Positions 32,636 through 42,793 are shown, counted from the stretch's first letter. The stretch is DNA of 45,542 nt from Desulfoscipio geothermicus (GCA_016841905.1 JAENYF010000027.1:1-45542); one strand, 5' to 3'. Made by a program: numbers and translations. Notes: generated by a model from the sequence alone, not told the origin.

Positions 32636-34898
32636 TGCCACCGTCGCCGGTGGGTATTTTAATCTGCCGGTAAACTTGGTAGCCTTTTTCACCAAGTATT
32701 TTGTTAACCGCAGTAAGCAGGTACCGGTTATACCAGCATCCGCCGCTTAGCACCACCCGCTCCAGGCCGCTTTGTGACCGCACCTGCTCAACTGCCTGCA
32801 AAACCATGCTAATTATCGTATCATGAAAGTGCTGGGCAATAACCGCCGGGGCAAGGCCCTGTTCAAGATCCTCGACCAGCGCTGCCATGGTAGCGCCGGT
32901 TTCGATGGTGCCTCTGTGTAAGGTGAAAGGGTAAGGGTTGAGTGCAGGCCGGGGGCAGCAGGCCTGAGACGAGGCGGACACTAATTCTCCCAACTCAACT
33001 GCCGCCTGACCATCGTATGTATTTACCCGGCAAACCCCTAACAGGGCGGACACGGCATCAAAGAAACGGCCACAGCTGGAAGCAAGCGGTGAGTTGATAC
33101 CCGCTTGCAGCATTTTATCGATAATGGCTATTTCGCTTAAAAGGGCTGGAAATAGCTTTTTCGCTACCGCGCTGCCCCGCTCACCCAGTGCCGTCACCAG
33201 GTATGCCACGGCAGTCACCCACGGGTTGCGTACGGCCTGCTCTCCGCCGGGCAAAGGAATATACTGCAGGTGCCACTCCCTGGCATAATCCAGATAACCA
33301 CCCCGCAGCACCTCAAAACCCCAGATGCAGCCATCCGTTCCGTACCCTGTGCCGTCCAAAATAACGCTGATAACCTGCCCCTCCAGCCCGTGCTCGGCCA
33401 TGCACGAAGCCATGTGGGCATGGTGGTGCTGCACGGCAATAGCGTTAGGCACCAATGCCCGGGCCATTCTGGAACTGTGGTAACCCGGGTGTAAATCATA
33501 ACCCGCCACCAGTGGCTGCGCCTTAATCAGACGGCTGAAGCCGGCCAGGCTGGCCTGGTAATTTTCCGCCCCTTCTCGCACGTCCACTGAACCGATATGC
33601 TGGCTTAGATAGGCCCGGCCCGCTTTTATCAGGCAAAAGTTATTCTTCATATCCCCGCCTGCCCCCAGGACCGTTATCTCCTGCCAGGCCGCCCCTGCAG
33701 AACCCCGCCAAACCGCTATGGGCTGCGGCACATAACCACGGGAGCGCCGCAAAAACTGAGTTTGCCCGTCGGCCAGTTGAACCACCGAATCATCGCATCG
33801 ATTGATAATATCCCGGTCATGCAGCAGGAAATAATCCGCCACGTCATACAGCTCAATGAGTGCTGCTTCGTTGTCCTTGACCAGCGGCAAATCGCTTCGA
33901 TTGGCGCTGGTCATGACCAGTACTGCCGGGCCGTTTTGCATTAGTAAAAGGTGCAGCGGGGTATAAGGCAGCATCACCCCGATGGTATTTAAGCCCGGAG
34001 CCAATAACCAAGGCAGGGTAGAGGAGGCTTTCCTCTGCAGCACCACAATAGGCGCTGCCGGTGAACAAAGCAACGCCTCCTCCTCAGCCGATACGTGACA
34101 ATGCTTCCGTACCACCGCCATATTCCGGCACATCACCGCCAGCGGTCTGGCTGGCCGCCGCTTGCGTTGACGCAGGAGCTGCACAGCAACGGTATCTACT
34201 CCACTGCAGGCCAGATGAAAACCACCTAATCCCTTTACGGCGACTATTTTACCCGCCCCCAGCAGTCGCTTGGTTTCGACAAGCCAATTACCTTCAAGGA
34301 CTACCCCATGCCGGTCCATCAGCCTTATCGAGGGTCCGCAGTCTGGGCAAGCTATGGGCTGGGCGTGATAACGCCTGTTTGCCGGGTCATGGTATTCAGT
34401 CGTGCAGGCAGAGCACATCGTAAAAGCAGACATAGCTGTGCCTGGCCGGTCATAGGGTAAACTTTTTACTATGGTAAACCGGGGACCACAGTTTGTGCAG
34501 TTGGTAAAGGGGTAACTATAATGCCGGTCGGACGGCTCCATAATCTCCCGGCAACAATTCGGGCAGGTGGCTGTATCCGGGGGCACCATCGATTCCCCCG
34601 TGGCATCCCCCCGTGTGTGCATAATAGTAAAATCCGCCCATCCCCGAGGCGGGCAGCTGGTTATCTCGCAATGTTCAACCCGGGCTAAAGCGGGAGGACC
34701 GGCCTGGAGTGCAACAATAAAACGTTCCACGTTAGGCGGCAAGCCTTCCACCTGTACCAGCACGCCACGGCCAGTGTTACATACTGTTCCGGCTAAATTA
34801 AAAGACCGGGCCAGCTTATATACAAATGGCCTAAAGCCCACGCCCTGTACAACACCGGTTATGAAAATCTGTCTGGCTACAATTTGACCCACGGGCAC
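32562..34898 (-). CDS. hypF: Carbamoyltransferase HypF
   Basis: About 778 residues. It activates carbamoyl phosphate and transfers the carbamoyl group to the C-terminal Cys of HypE for cyanide ligand synthesis. Domains in order: acylphosphatase-like (GVVQGVGFRPFVYKLA), two zinc-finger motifs (CPNCC, CTNCGPRF; CSACT, CPDCGPS), YrdC-like (VKGLGGFHLAC, LLLMTSANRS-type segment), and Kae1-like domain with the metal motif VQHHHAHMASCMAEHG and a late DGGISLGQA. I chose GTG at 34898 (AAAGGA 6 bases upstream) over the TTG at 34916 that precedes that site. It is the last gene of hypABCDEF. Confidence 0.93.
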   Translation of the reverse strand: MPVGQIVARQIFITGVVQGVGFRPFVYKLARSFNLAGTVCNTGRGVLVQVEGLPPNVERFIVALQAGPPALARVEHCEITSCPPRGWADFTIMHTRGDATGESMVPPDTATCPNCCREIMEPSDRHYSYPFTNCTNCGPRFTIVKSLPYDRPGTAMSAFTMCSACTTEYHDPANRRYHAQPIACPDCGPSIRLMDRHGVVLEGNWLVETKRLLGAGKIVAVKGLGGFHLACSGVDTVAVQLLRQRKRRPARPLAVMCRNMAVVRKHCHVSAEEEALLCSPAAPIVVLQRKASSTLPWLLAPGLNTIGVMLPYTPLHLLLMQNGPAVLVMTSANRSDLPLVKDNEAALIELYDVADYFLLHDRDIINRCDDSVVQLADGQTQFLRRSRGYVPQPIAVWRGSAGAAWQEITVLGAGGDMKNNFCLIKAGRAYLSQHIGSVDVREGAENYQASLAGFSRLIKAQPLVAGYDLHPGYHSSRMARALVPNAIAVQHHHAHMASCMAEHGLEGQVISVILDGTGYGTDGCIWGFEVLRGGYLDYAREWHLQYIPLPGGEQAVRNPWVTAVAYLVTALGERGSAVAKKLFPALLSEIAIIDKMLQAGINSPLASSCGRFFDAVSALLGVCRVNTYDGQAAVELGELVSASSQACCPRPALNPYPFTLHRGTIETGATMAALVEDLEQGLAPAVIAQHFHDTIISMVLQAVEQVRSQSGLERVVLSGGCWYNRYLLTAVNKILGEKGYQVYRQIKIPTGDGGISLGQAMIVLSQQLAVSQPGAAFF

Positions 34899-34956
34899 AG
34901 CTGTTCCTTTCCTCAAAATTGCACCACTTGCGTAACCACATACTACTGGACCGTTT

Positions 34957-35958
34957 TCAGCATATCCTGGGCAGAGGCTGACCCGCCTGCAAGTCTAATA
35001 GCTTAGTGCCGCCTAAAGGAATTTGTAAATATACGTTGCCCTTACCCGCATTTACCTCACCGATTACCTGTGCGCCACGCCCATAGGGGTTTTGCCTTAA
35101 AATATCCACTGCCCTGGGAGCCTGGGCAGGGTCGATAATAACTAAAAACTTGCCTTCATTAGCCAGATACAGCGGGTCCAAGCCCAGAATATCCGATGCC
35201 CCCTGCACTGCCGGGTCCACCTGCAGCGCTTCTTCCCGCAGGCATATATCCAGCCCGCAGGCTTCGGCTATTTCCTTGGCGGCGGTGGCCAGCCCGCCTC
35301 TGGTCAAGTCACGCATCATTTTAATACCGGAGCACTGCTCCTGCAGCAAATTGATGACATTGTTCAGCGGTGCGCAGTCACTGGCCAAGGCACCGGTAAG
35401 ACCCAAATTTTCCCTGGCCGCCAGGATGGTTAAACCGTGATTGCCCAGGCTCCCGTTGACCAGTACAGCATCTCCGGGCTCCGGGCGGTGATAGCCCCAA
35501 TCAAGGTTTTCCGGCACCATGCCCAATCCCGTCGTGGTGATGAACAGTTTATCCAGGTGTCCCCTGGGCACCACTTTGGTATCGCCGGCTACCACGTCCA
35601 CCCCGGCCTCAGCGCAAACCGCCGCCATAGAATCCACTACTTTTTCCAAATCAGCCAGGGCAAAGCCTTCTTCAATGTTAAAAGAGGCAGTTATATAGCG
35701 TGGCCGCGCGCCGCTCACCGCCAGATCGTTTACGGTACCGCAGACCGCCAGTTTGCCGATATCCCCGCCGGGAAAAAAGATAGGGTCCACCACAAAGGCA
35801 TCGGTAGTCATGGCCAGCCTGCTCGCCGACGAGTTAAACACTGCAGCGTCGGAAAGCTGCCGTAGCAGTGGGTTGGTGAAATACTTGAGAAATAAACCCT
35901 CAATAAGTTCCCTGGTTAATAGCCCCCCGTCACCGTGGGCCAACAAAACAACTGACAT
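34957..35958 (-). CDS. hypE: Hydrogenase maturation protein HypE
   Basis: A 333-residue AIR synthase-like protein that dehydrates the thiocarboxamide on its C-terminal cysteine to thiocyanate, the source of the active-site CN ligands. It begins VVLLAHGDGG, includes the ATP-binding VVAGDTKVVPRG and RDLTRGGLATA motifs, and ends in P-R-I-C with the acceptor Cys last, as required. ATG at 35958 is preferred to a GTG at 35967 because GAGGTGAT precedes it by 4-5 bases. Confidence 0.94.
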   Translation of the reverse strand: MSVVLLAHGDGGLLTRELIEGLFLKYFTNPLLRQLSDAAVFNSSASRLAMTTDAFVVDPIFFPGGDIGKLAVCGTVNDLAVSGARPRYITASFNIEEGFALADLEKVVDSMAAVCAEAGVDVVAGDTKVVPRGHLDKLFITTTGLGMVPENLDWGYHRPEPGDAVLVNGSLGNHGLTILAARENLGLTGALASDCAPLNNVINLLQEQCSGIKMMRDLTRGGLATAAKEIAEACGLDICLREEALQVDPAVQGASDILGLDPLYLANEGKFLVIIDPAQAPRAVDILRQNPYGRGAQVIGEVNAGKGNVYLQIPLGGTKLLDLQAGQPLPRIC

Positions 35959-35984
35959 TACAATCACCTCAGGTCAGACTTAAA

Positions 35985-37088
35985 CTATCTATAACGGTAG
36001 TAGGCAACGCAAGCTCCTTCCGCTGAAACCATGCAGGGGCCTGCCGGGCTAGCTGGTGTGCATAAGTGTCCAAACAGGGGGCAGTCCACTGGGGTGATTA
36101 GCCCACTGAGCAGCTCGCCGCACCGGCAGCCCTGCGGTTCGGCGGGGTCATTCAGCCTTTCTTCTGAGAATTTGCGCATGGCATCGTAACGGGCAAATTT
36201 TTCACCTATCAACAACCCACTGCCGCCAACCATGCCAAAACCTCGCCAAATGGCGTCACCTATGTAAAAGCAGTCGTTAATTGCTTGCTGGGCTTGCAAA
36301 TTGCCTTCGTCCCGAACTACCCAGCGGTAGCCATTAACTACCCGGTTATCTCCGGTCTGTATCTTATGCAGCAAAACATACAGGGCATCCAATATGTCCA
36401 CCGGGGTAAAACCCGTCACCACTGCCGGTATGCCGTATTCTTCCCCAATGAAAGTAAACGCCTTGCTACCCGTTACCGCACAAACGTGCCCGGGGAGAAT
36501 CAGCCCGTCCACCTTAACCTCCCCGGCGCCAAGCAAAGCCCGCAGCACGGGGGGGACCAGTTTATGTACCGCATAAACACTGAAATTAGTTAGGCGCAGG
36601 TTATCCGCCTGGTTGATACTGAGGGCTACCATTGGCGCAGTTGTTTCAAACCCCACCCCTAGAAAAACCACCTCCTGGTCAGGGTTATCCCTGGCCAGGG
36701 TAACGGCATCTGCCGGCGAATAAACAATTTGCACCCTGGCACCGCCAGCTCGCTCTCTCTCCAGCGAAGATAACGCGCCGGGTACCCGCACCAGGTCACC
36801 AAAGGTAGCCACTGTTACACCGGGCACCCTAGCCAGGGCGATCATTTGCTCAATATCCCAGGCCGCAGTTACACACACCGGGCAGCCCGGGCCGCTGCGC
36901 AGCTCCACCAGCCCCGTCAACAGGCTGCGCAGACCGATGCTGGAAATAGCCATAGTATGGGTGCCGCAAACTTCCATCAACGTTACCGCTCGACCCAAGT
37001 ACCCGGCCAGCTGGGCCGCCTGCTTCTTGATTTTCTTAATCATTTCCCGGCCCAACTGCGGATCGTTAAGCCTTTTCAGTACGCTCAA
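35985..37088 (-). CDS. hypD: Hydrogenase maturation protein HypD
   Basis: A 367-residue Fe-S scaffold protein that, with HypC, carries the Fe(CN)2CO unit. Visible motifs: MEVCGTHTMAI, the GPGCPVCVT cysteine motif, LGVGFETTAP, LPGHVCAVTG, and the C-terminal Fe-S cysteines in CRCGELL, DCPLFGHLCTP and GPCMVSAEGACVAYY. I chose the TTG at 37088 because AAGGAG lies 10 bases upstream and HypD proteins start with the helix that follows; the frame itself stays open into hypC. It overlaps hypC by 23 bases. Confidence 0.93.
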   Translation of the reverse strand: MSVLKRLNDPQLGREMIKKIKKQAAQLAGYLGRAVTLMEVCGTHTMAISSIGLRSLLTGLVELRSGPGCPVCVTAAWDIEQMIALARVPGVTVATFGDLVRVPGALSSLERERAGGARVQIVYSPADAVTLARDNPDQEVVFLGVGFETTAPMVALSINQADNLRLTNFSVYAVHKLVPPVLRALLGAGEVKVDGLILPGHVCAVTGSKAFTFIGEEYGIPAVVTGFTPVDILDALYVLLHKIQTGDNRVVNGYRWVVRDEGNLQAQQAINDCFYIGDAIWRGFGMVGGSGLLIGEKFARYDAMRKFSEERLNDPAEPQGCRCGELLSGLITPVDCPLFGHLCTPASPAGPCMVSAEGACVAYYRYR

Positions 37089-37302
37089 AATCCAGTAACT
37101 CCTTCCATAGGGCAAGTCTGGCTTCAGCTTCCGCCAGCTCAAGTTTTTCCACGGCAAAGCCGGCGTGTACCATAAGGTAATCCCCGGGAGCCACTTCCCC
37201 CACCAAATGCACACCCACTTGACGCCTGATGCCCTCAACCTCAATTAAGGCCCACTGTTTGTCGGTTACTTCAATAACCAGTGCAGGTATCCCTAAGCAC
37301 AT
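37066..37302 (-). CDS. hypC: Hydrogenase maturation chaperone HypC
   Basis: A 78-residue HypC/HupF chaperone beginning M-C-L-G-I-P, where Cys2 binds the iron unit and contacts the large subunit. It includes the conserved VGDY-like GEVAPGDYLMVHAGFAVEKL. A single copy, shared with hypD in the same operon; it ends inside the hypD start region. Confidence 0.95.
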   Translation of the reverse strand: MCLGIPALVIEVTDKQWALIEVEGIRRQVGVHLVGEVAPGDYLMVHAGFAVEKLELAEAEARLALWKELLDFERTEKA

Positions 37303-37318
37303 CGCAGTCGTTCCTTTC

Positions 37319-37999
37319 TTAAGATCTGCTCGCTATGCTGTTACCATTGAATTTCCCGGCGGCTAACTGCTCCAGCCAGGCGCACCACTGACTAAGACCC
37401 TGCCCGGAGTGGGCCGAAGTTATAAAAAATTGCTGATTGCCGTTAATTTGCTGTATTTCCTCAAGACAGGCAGGCAGGTCAAAATCAGTATACGGCAATA
37501 AATCAACTTTACTGATCACCGTGGCCATAGCTTCCCTGAATATACCAGGGTATTTGGCCGGTTTATCACTACCTTCGGCAACACTCAACAGAGCTACTTT
37601 GGCACGCTCACCCAGGTCGAAGGATACCGGGCAGACTAAATTACCCACGTTTTCAATGAATAACAGATTCAGTTGGTCAAGTGATACTTCCTGCAGAGCA
37701 CGGGCTACCATGTCGGCAGTAAGATGGCACACTCCTTCGGTATTAATTTGTACAGCCGTCACACCTGCCCTCTCGATCCGCTCGGCGTCCCGAGCGGTAT
37801 ATAAATCCCCGACCACTACGCCTAATTTTAATTTACCCTTCAATAAAGACGCGGTTTTTTCCAGCAGGGCAGTTTTACCTGAACCGGGAGCACTGATTAA
37901 ATTAATTACCGCTAATCGATGATTTTTGAACAAAACCCGATTTTCCCCGGCCTGGCTGGCATTGGCGCTCAGCAAATCTTGACCTACAATTATCTTCAA
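37319..37999 (-). CDS. hypB: Hydrogenase nickel incorporation GTPase HypB
   Basis: A 226-residue SIMIBI GTPase for nickel insertion. P-loop SAPGSGKTALLEK, the metal-binding GVCHLTADM at the dimer interface, IENVGNLVCP, and VISKVDLLPY (NKxD-like) are present. The His-rich nickel-storage stretch found in some HypB proteins is missing, and the N-terminal CxxCGC motif of E. coli HypB is also absent. Confidence 0.94.
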   Translation of the reverse strand: MKIIVGQDLLSANASQAGENRVLFKNHRLAVINLISAPGSGKTALLEKTASLLKGKLKLGVVVGDLYTARDAERIERAGVTAVQINTEGVCHLTADMVARALQEVSLDQLNLLFIENVGNLVCPVSFDLGERAKVALLSVAEGSDKPAKYPGIFREAMATVISKVDLLPYTDFDLPACLEEIQQINGNQQFFITSAHSGQGLSQWCAWLEQLAAGKFNGNSIASRS

Positions 38000-38027
38000 T
38001 TGACAACCTTTCCTTTCTTAAAGCTCG

Positions 38028-38369
38028 TCATTCACCCTCGTAGTAATGCACATACAATTCCCTGCCTTTGACTAGCTCGGCATTTACTGCGGTACAGATG
38101 GGACAGGTGTATAAGTAACCATCAGGGTGAAACTCATGAGCGCATTTCCGGCACTTTAAAAGAAGGGCACTTTTTTCTATGGCCAGTTCCGAGCCAGCAC
38201 AAACGGTACCTTCGGTTAATATCCCAAAAGCGAATTCCAACGACTCGGGCAGCACTCCGTGGTATTCACCAACAACCAGCTGAACTTTGGTGACTTTTTT
38301 TATATTGTTTTCTATAGCGCTTTTGACGACCATATTAATAAGGGATTGAATTAAAGATAATTCATGCAC
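38028..38369 (-). CDS. hypA: Hydrogenase nickel metallochaperone HypA
   Basis: A 113-residue HypA. The start is GTG at 38369, since the family begins M-H-E-L-S and GGGAGG lies 6 bases before it; an ATG at 38450 in the same frame adds 27 unrelated residues. His2 is the nickel ligand. The zinc site is C-x2-C (CRKC) and C-x2-C (CPIC). First gene of hypABCDEF, about 100 bases after a permease remnant on the same strand. Confidence 0.93.
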   Translation of the reverse strand: MHELSLIQSLINMVVKSAIENNIKKVTKVQLVVGEYHGVLPESLEFAFGILTEGTVCAGSELAIEKSALLLKCRKCAHEFHPDGYLYTCPICTAVNAELVKGRELYVHYYEGE

Positions 38370-38565
38370 TGCCGCCCTCCCGTTACAACCATTAACGGCT
38401 ATATCGCCCCAAAGCCTCATAACGATCCTATGCCTAATGACCTCATGCACATTTCAAGCTGTCTGGTCTTAGCCGGCCATCTTAATAACGTTCTTTCTAT
38501 TTATATTTATATCTATACTATTTATGAAATTTAAATCTCATTTGGTTACTGCTGTATAGTGCTTG

Positions 38566-39965
38566 CTAGTATTCATTATCAGATTCCTTTTCGGCAGTTC
38601 TGACGAGCCGGTTTTTTAATGGCTTGGTGAGCACTGCCAAAACAGCACCAACACCAAGAGCAACAACGGCTGCCGGCAAATGGCCGTGCAGGTACCAGAT
38701 CATCAGGTAGCCGGTAGAAATTACTATGGACATCAGCATCATGGGGAAAGCTATTCTCAAGAAGCCTATGAAGCTAATTAAAACTCCTCTTTTTTCCGCC
38801 ATACCAACAACAATTATGTTGGCTGAGGCACCAATGATGGTGCCATTGCCCCCAAGACAGGCGCCTAATATAAGGACCACCAGAGCAGATTTAGATCGGT
38901 AATCCCACCCAGACGCCCCATATCATAGATGAGCGGGATCATTGTTGCCACAAAGGGTATATTATCGACAAAAGCCGAGGCTACTGCAGATAACCAGAGA
39001 ATTAGCAAGCCGGTCGTTAATAAATTGCCGTCGGTCGCCTCTAAAGCCCATTGGGCTACCGCTTCAATCACGCCAACTTCCTCCAGCCCTCCGACCACCA
39101 CAAAAAGCCCGGCGAAGAAGAAAATTACCGGCCACTCCACCGTTTGTAAAGCATGTTCAACATCCTCTTCGGTAATCAGAAGCAGTAGACTGGCTCCCGC
39201 CAGGGCGATTAACGAAGATTCCAGATGCACATATTGGTGTAAAACAAAGCCTAAAATAGTTAATGCTAATACTGATAGGCATTTGCGCAATAAAATTGGG
39301 TCTTTAATCTGATCTCGTTCGTTCAGCTGCATGATTTCAGCTTGCCTAGCCTTGGTTGTGCTCAGCTGCCCCTGGTAAATAAATTGGAGCCAGAAGATGG
39401 TTATAATATAGATAACCACTACGACCGGGGTCAGGGTGAGCACAAAGTCCATAAAACCCAGATCGGTTGCGCTGCCGATCATAATATTGGGTGGGTCCCC
39501 GATAAGCGTGGCTGTGCCTCCGATATTGGAAGCTATTATTTCGGCAATAAGGATAGGCAGCGGGTTTATCTTGAGCTGGTTGGTAATCGCAAAAGTAACG
39601 GGTACAATCAGGAGGACTGTGGTTACGTTATCCAGTAAAGCCGAAAGGATAGCCGTGATCAGCGAGAGCGAGGCTAGAATTCTTAGCGGTTCCCCACCGG
39701 CCATTTTAGCAGCCTTAATGGCCATGTATTCAAAAATTCCGGTTTTTCTGGTGACGCCAACAATAATCATCATGCCAATCAGTAATGCGATGGTGTTGAA
39801 GTCGATTGCGTGTATTGCATTTTCCCATGTAGTTAATCCCGTTAAAACAACCACCACTGCCCCTATTAGGGCAGCTACCGTGCGGTGAAATCGCTCGGAC
39901 ACAATGACCGCATAAGTAATTAAAAAGACGGCAATAGCTAAGATAGCCTGATAATTACCGTTCAT
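38566..39965 (-). pseudogene. NhaD/ArsB-type permease split by a frameshift
   Basis: An ion-transporter-superfamily membrane protein of about 465 residues if repaired. The first part (ATG at 39965, AAGGAG 8 bases upstream) carries LLDNVTTVLLIVPVT, IGGTATLIGDPPNIMIGSA and SAFVDNIPFVATMIPLI, and stops at 38865 just after LLWWSL. The expected continuation LGACLGGNGTIIGASANIIV is found in another frame (to 38566). One base seems deleted near 38875. This removes the last third including the second substrate motif. A sequence error or programmed shift cannot be ruled out. Possible role: Na+/H+ antiport or anion export. Confidence 0.8.
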
Positions 39966-40105
39966 TAGCACCACTCCTTATTTAAAAAAAACAAAGCGTA
40001 AAGCTATTATTGCCAATTTTTTTTAAAAAGAAGGCTGGCTAAGTCAAAAATCCGACTTCCCACCCCAGAAGCCTGTGTACCTTGCAAACAAGCCTAGTTT
40101 AAGGC

Positions 40106-40134
40106 TTGCCCCACACATTTATATACTATATAAT
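40106..40134 (+). promoter_or_regulatory. Promoter of the second USP gene
   Basis: TTGCCC (40106-40111), 17 bases, TATAAT (40129-40134). The leader of about 100 bases contains GCCGG-GCTA-CCGGC (40200-40213). Confidence 0.55.
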
Positions 40135-40244
40135 TTCATGTACAAGCATAACAAGGTAAAATGTTGCCGGTAAACTTTCAAAAGAAATACACGCGAATAG
40201 CCGGGCTACCGGCAAAGAGTTAAATATCAAAGGAGACGAGAGCG

Positions 40245-40682
40245 ATGCTGAAAAAAATACTGGTTGCTTATGACAACGGGGTAAAAGCACAAAAAGCATT
40301 GGAAACTGCAATTGAAATTGCCCAAGGTTGCCGAGCAGAAATATGCCTTCTGACTTCAGTAGAAATACCGGGTTTTGTCTCATCCGTCGCTAGCCCCGAT
40401 ATGAGTAAGGATCTGGAAGAGCAGACCCGTCGGTTTTTTGCAGATATCCTTAAAGAAGCTGAAGCACAGGTTATTCAAGCAGGCGTCCCGGTAAATTCGG
40501 TAATCCTTAATGAAAGACCTGGGCCGGCGCTGGTCCGCTATGCCGATCAGGAAGAATTTGACCTAATAGCCATTGGTTCAGCAAACCGGGGAAAGCTCGA
40601 AAGGGTACTTCTAGGGTTAGGCAGCGTATCTAATTACGTACTACAGCACGCTAAATGTCCGGTTTTGGTTATCAAAGATTAG
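40245..40682 (+). CDS. Universal stress protein (UspA family)
   Basis: A 145-residue USP starting MLKKILVAYDNG. The C-terminal signature is GSANRGKLERVLLGLGS: the last part (G, nine residues, G-S) fits the ATP loop but the first glycine spacing is widened to G-x4-G, unlike the USP at 3.5 kb. AAAGGAG precedes the ATG. Monocistronic, divergent from the broken permease. Confidence 0.9.
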   Translation: MLKKILVAYDNGVKAQKALETAIEIAQGCRAEICLLTSVEIPGFVSSVASPDMSKDLEEQTRRFFADILKEAEAQVIQAGVPVNSVILNERPGPALVRYADQEEFDLIAIGSANRGKLERVLLGLGSVSNYVLQHAKCPVLVIKD

Positions 40683-41292
40683 TGAATTATCTTCCATTGC
40701 TTCATCATCTGCCACTGCTTTAGCGTGAGAACAAAAAAATCCAAAAAAAACTAGCAATTTACGTTAAAGTGAGCAAACAAAAGACAACAAGTACTAGGGT
40801 TAAGGGTGAATTCTAGGAAACACTAAAACCTTTAAATATTAGCGTAAAAAAAAACAGAACGCGAAACCGAAACTCAAGGGTTATTGATTTTTAATCGAAA
40901 ACAAGCTAAAATTAATATAAATTAATATAATAAAGTTTCCGGTTGGGCAGGCAACTGCTTCAAGATTTTGAGCTTAATGGGTGGAGAGCTTCATAAGAGG
41001 TTCTCTGCTTTTTTATTTTCTTAACAACAGTTTTTAATCTGCTTGACATCGAGAAATCAACTTATGTGCGCTTGTGAATTAAATTACATTACAAAATGAA
41101 ATTGAATTCAGAATTCATTATGATAACCTCTGCTGGTGTATAGGCATAACGACAATTTTTGTTATGGGCTTTGGGAGCCCTAATATGGATGCTTAGTCAA
41201 CAATTGAAGCATACAATCGGAATTTGGTTTTTTGAGAGTATCCATGTTGAAAAAATTCAATTTTTAAATATATGGAAGGGAGGAATATATTT
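40683..41292 (+). other. 610-base leader region with internal terminator
   Basis: AT-rich and without a gene. It holds a duplicated ATTAATATAA (40911-40930, containing TATAAT), then a structured stretch: GCAG-GCAA-CTGC hairpin near 40950, TCAA-GATT-TTGA, and an intrinsic terminator at 40981-41020 (9-base stem GTGGAGAGC/GTTCTCTGC with G-U pairs, then TTTTTTATTTTC). It could be a small RNA or an attenuated leader for oadG. A TTGACA at 41043 may be the real promoter. Confidence 0.45.
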
Positions 41293-41442
41293 ATGGTTGA
41301 CTGGGGTCAAGCCACAATGGTGGCTTTATCGGGAGTAGTATCTGTTTTCGCGGTACTGCTCGTTTTGCAAATTGCCGTAACAATTACCGGCAGTGTGACA
41401 GAAAGCCTGGCTAAAAAACAAACAGATAAACAAACCGGGTAA
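41293..41442 (+). CDS. OadG-like small subunit of a Na+ decarboxylase
   Basis: A 49-residue protein with one membrane helix (about 9-32) and a short charged tail, directly upstream of the beta subunit gene. This matches gamma subunits (OadG) of sodium-translocating decarboxylases in size and topology, which hold the complex together. GGGAGG lies 8-9 bases before the ATG. Sequence identity is too low to be certain by eye. Confidence 0.6.
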   Translation: MVDWGQATMVALSGVVSVFAVLLVLQIAVTITGSVTESLAKKQTDKQTG

Positions 41443-41572
41443 ATTTTTAGAAGAGCAAGGTTAAAATGGTTCAAGTTGGGCTCCCACGACAGTAAAAGCT
41501 CTAACAATTGATGACAAAATAGGAGTCAGGTTAAAAAGAATACTATAGTTAAAATAATTAGGAGGATTTTGT

Positions 41573-42685
41573 ATGGAACAATTAGCTGAGGTTATAAGTA
41601 GTTGGGGTTTATGGCAGGTGACTATAGGCCAAATTGCCATGTGGCTGATTGCATTTGTCCTTTTATATCTGGCCATCAAAAAAGGGGTTGAGCCATTACT
41701 CCTATTGCCCATCGGCTTTGGGATATTTATGGCTAACTTACCTTTGACCGGCCTTTTAGAAGAGGGTGGGCTTTTTTATATCTTTTACCACTACGGAATT
41801 GCTAATGAATTAATTCCGCCACTTATTTTTCTAGGGCTGGGTGCAATGACCGACTTTGGGCCGGTGCTTGCGAATCCTAAAACACTACTTCTTGGCGCGG
41901 CAGCTCAAATTGGTGTTTACGGTGCTTTCCTTGGTGCCTTATTGCTGGGCTTCACCGTATACGAAGCAGCCTGTATTGGTATTATCGGCGGTGCCGACGG
42001 CCCGACTTCCATTTTCCTATCCGCCAACTTGGCGCCGCACATGATGGGTTCGGTTGCGGTAGCGGCATATTCTTACATGGCATTGGTTCCGATTATAATT
42101 CCACCTATTGCCAAGATGTTAACCACCAAAGAAGAACGGGCCATGGTTATGCAAATGAATCGCTGGCCCAGCAAGGCGGAAAAAATTCTATTCCCCATTT
42201 TGGGGGCGCTCATTATTATATTACTGGTACCTGCGTCAGCCCCGCTCATTGCTATGTTTATGCTGGGTAACTTGTTCATGGAGAGTGGTGCAGTAGAGCG
42301 GTTGACCGATGTTAGCCGTAATGCCTTAATGAACATTGTCACCATTATTCTCGGTGTAGCAGTTGGTTCCACTATGACTGCGGCAGTTTTCTTGACTCCT
42401 AAAACCATCGGCGTATTCATCATGGGCGTAGTGGCCTTTGCCTTTGCTACGGCCGGCGGTGTGTTGTTAGCCAAACTAATGAACCTGGTTGTCAAAAACA
42501 AGGTCAATCCGCTAATCGGTGCTGCGGGCGTATCCGCTGTACCTATGGCGGCCCGGGTGGTCCAGAACATGGGCATGGAGGCCAATCCGCAAAACTACCT
42601 GCTGATGCATGCCATGGGGCCCAACGTGGCCGGTGTTATCGGTACGGCTGTAGCGGCCGGTGCGTTTATTACAGCGTTAACGTAA
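41573..42685 (+). CDS. Sodium-translocating decarboxylase beta subunit (OadB-like)
   Basis: A 370-residue membrane protein with about nine to eleven helices and the conserved GGADGPTSIF motif, whose Asp is the Na+ site in OadB/MmdB/GcdB. The subunit exports Na+ while decarboxylating carboxybiotin. The carboxyltransferase (alpha) and biotin carrier genes are not in this window, so the substrate (oxaloacetate, methylmalonyl-CoA or glutaconyl-CoA) is unknown. AGGAGG is 8 bases upstream. A strong terminator follows. Confidence 0.9.
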   Translation: MEQLAEVISSWGLWQVTIGQIAMWLIAFVLLYLAIKKGVEPLLLLPIGFGIFMANLPLTGLLEEGGLFYIFYHYGIANELIPPLIFLGLGAMTDFGPVLANPKTLLLGAAAQIGVYGAFLGALLLGFTVYEAACIGIIGGADGPTSIFLSANLAPHMMGSVAVAAYSYMALVPIIIPPIAKMLTTKEERAMVMQMNRWPSKAEKILFPILGALIIILLVPASAPLIAMFMLGNLFMESGAVERLTDVSRNALMNIVTIILGVAVGSTMTAAVFLTPKTIGVFIMGVVAFAFATAGGVLLAKLMNLVVKNKVNPLIGAAGVSAVPMAARVVQNMGMEANPQNYLLMHAMGPNVAGVIGTAVAAGAFITALT

Positions 42686-42793
42686 CAGTTTAGACAACTC
42701 ATTAAACTTTCGATGACAAATAATATGCGCAAAATTTTTCTTGTCGGAGAAATTTAACTTATCCAAGATTTTAATGATAAACCCTAATAACCA

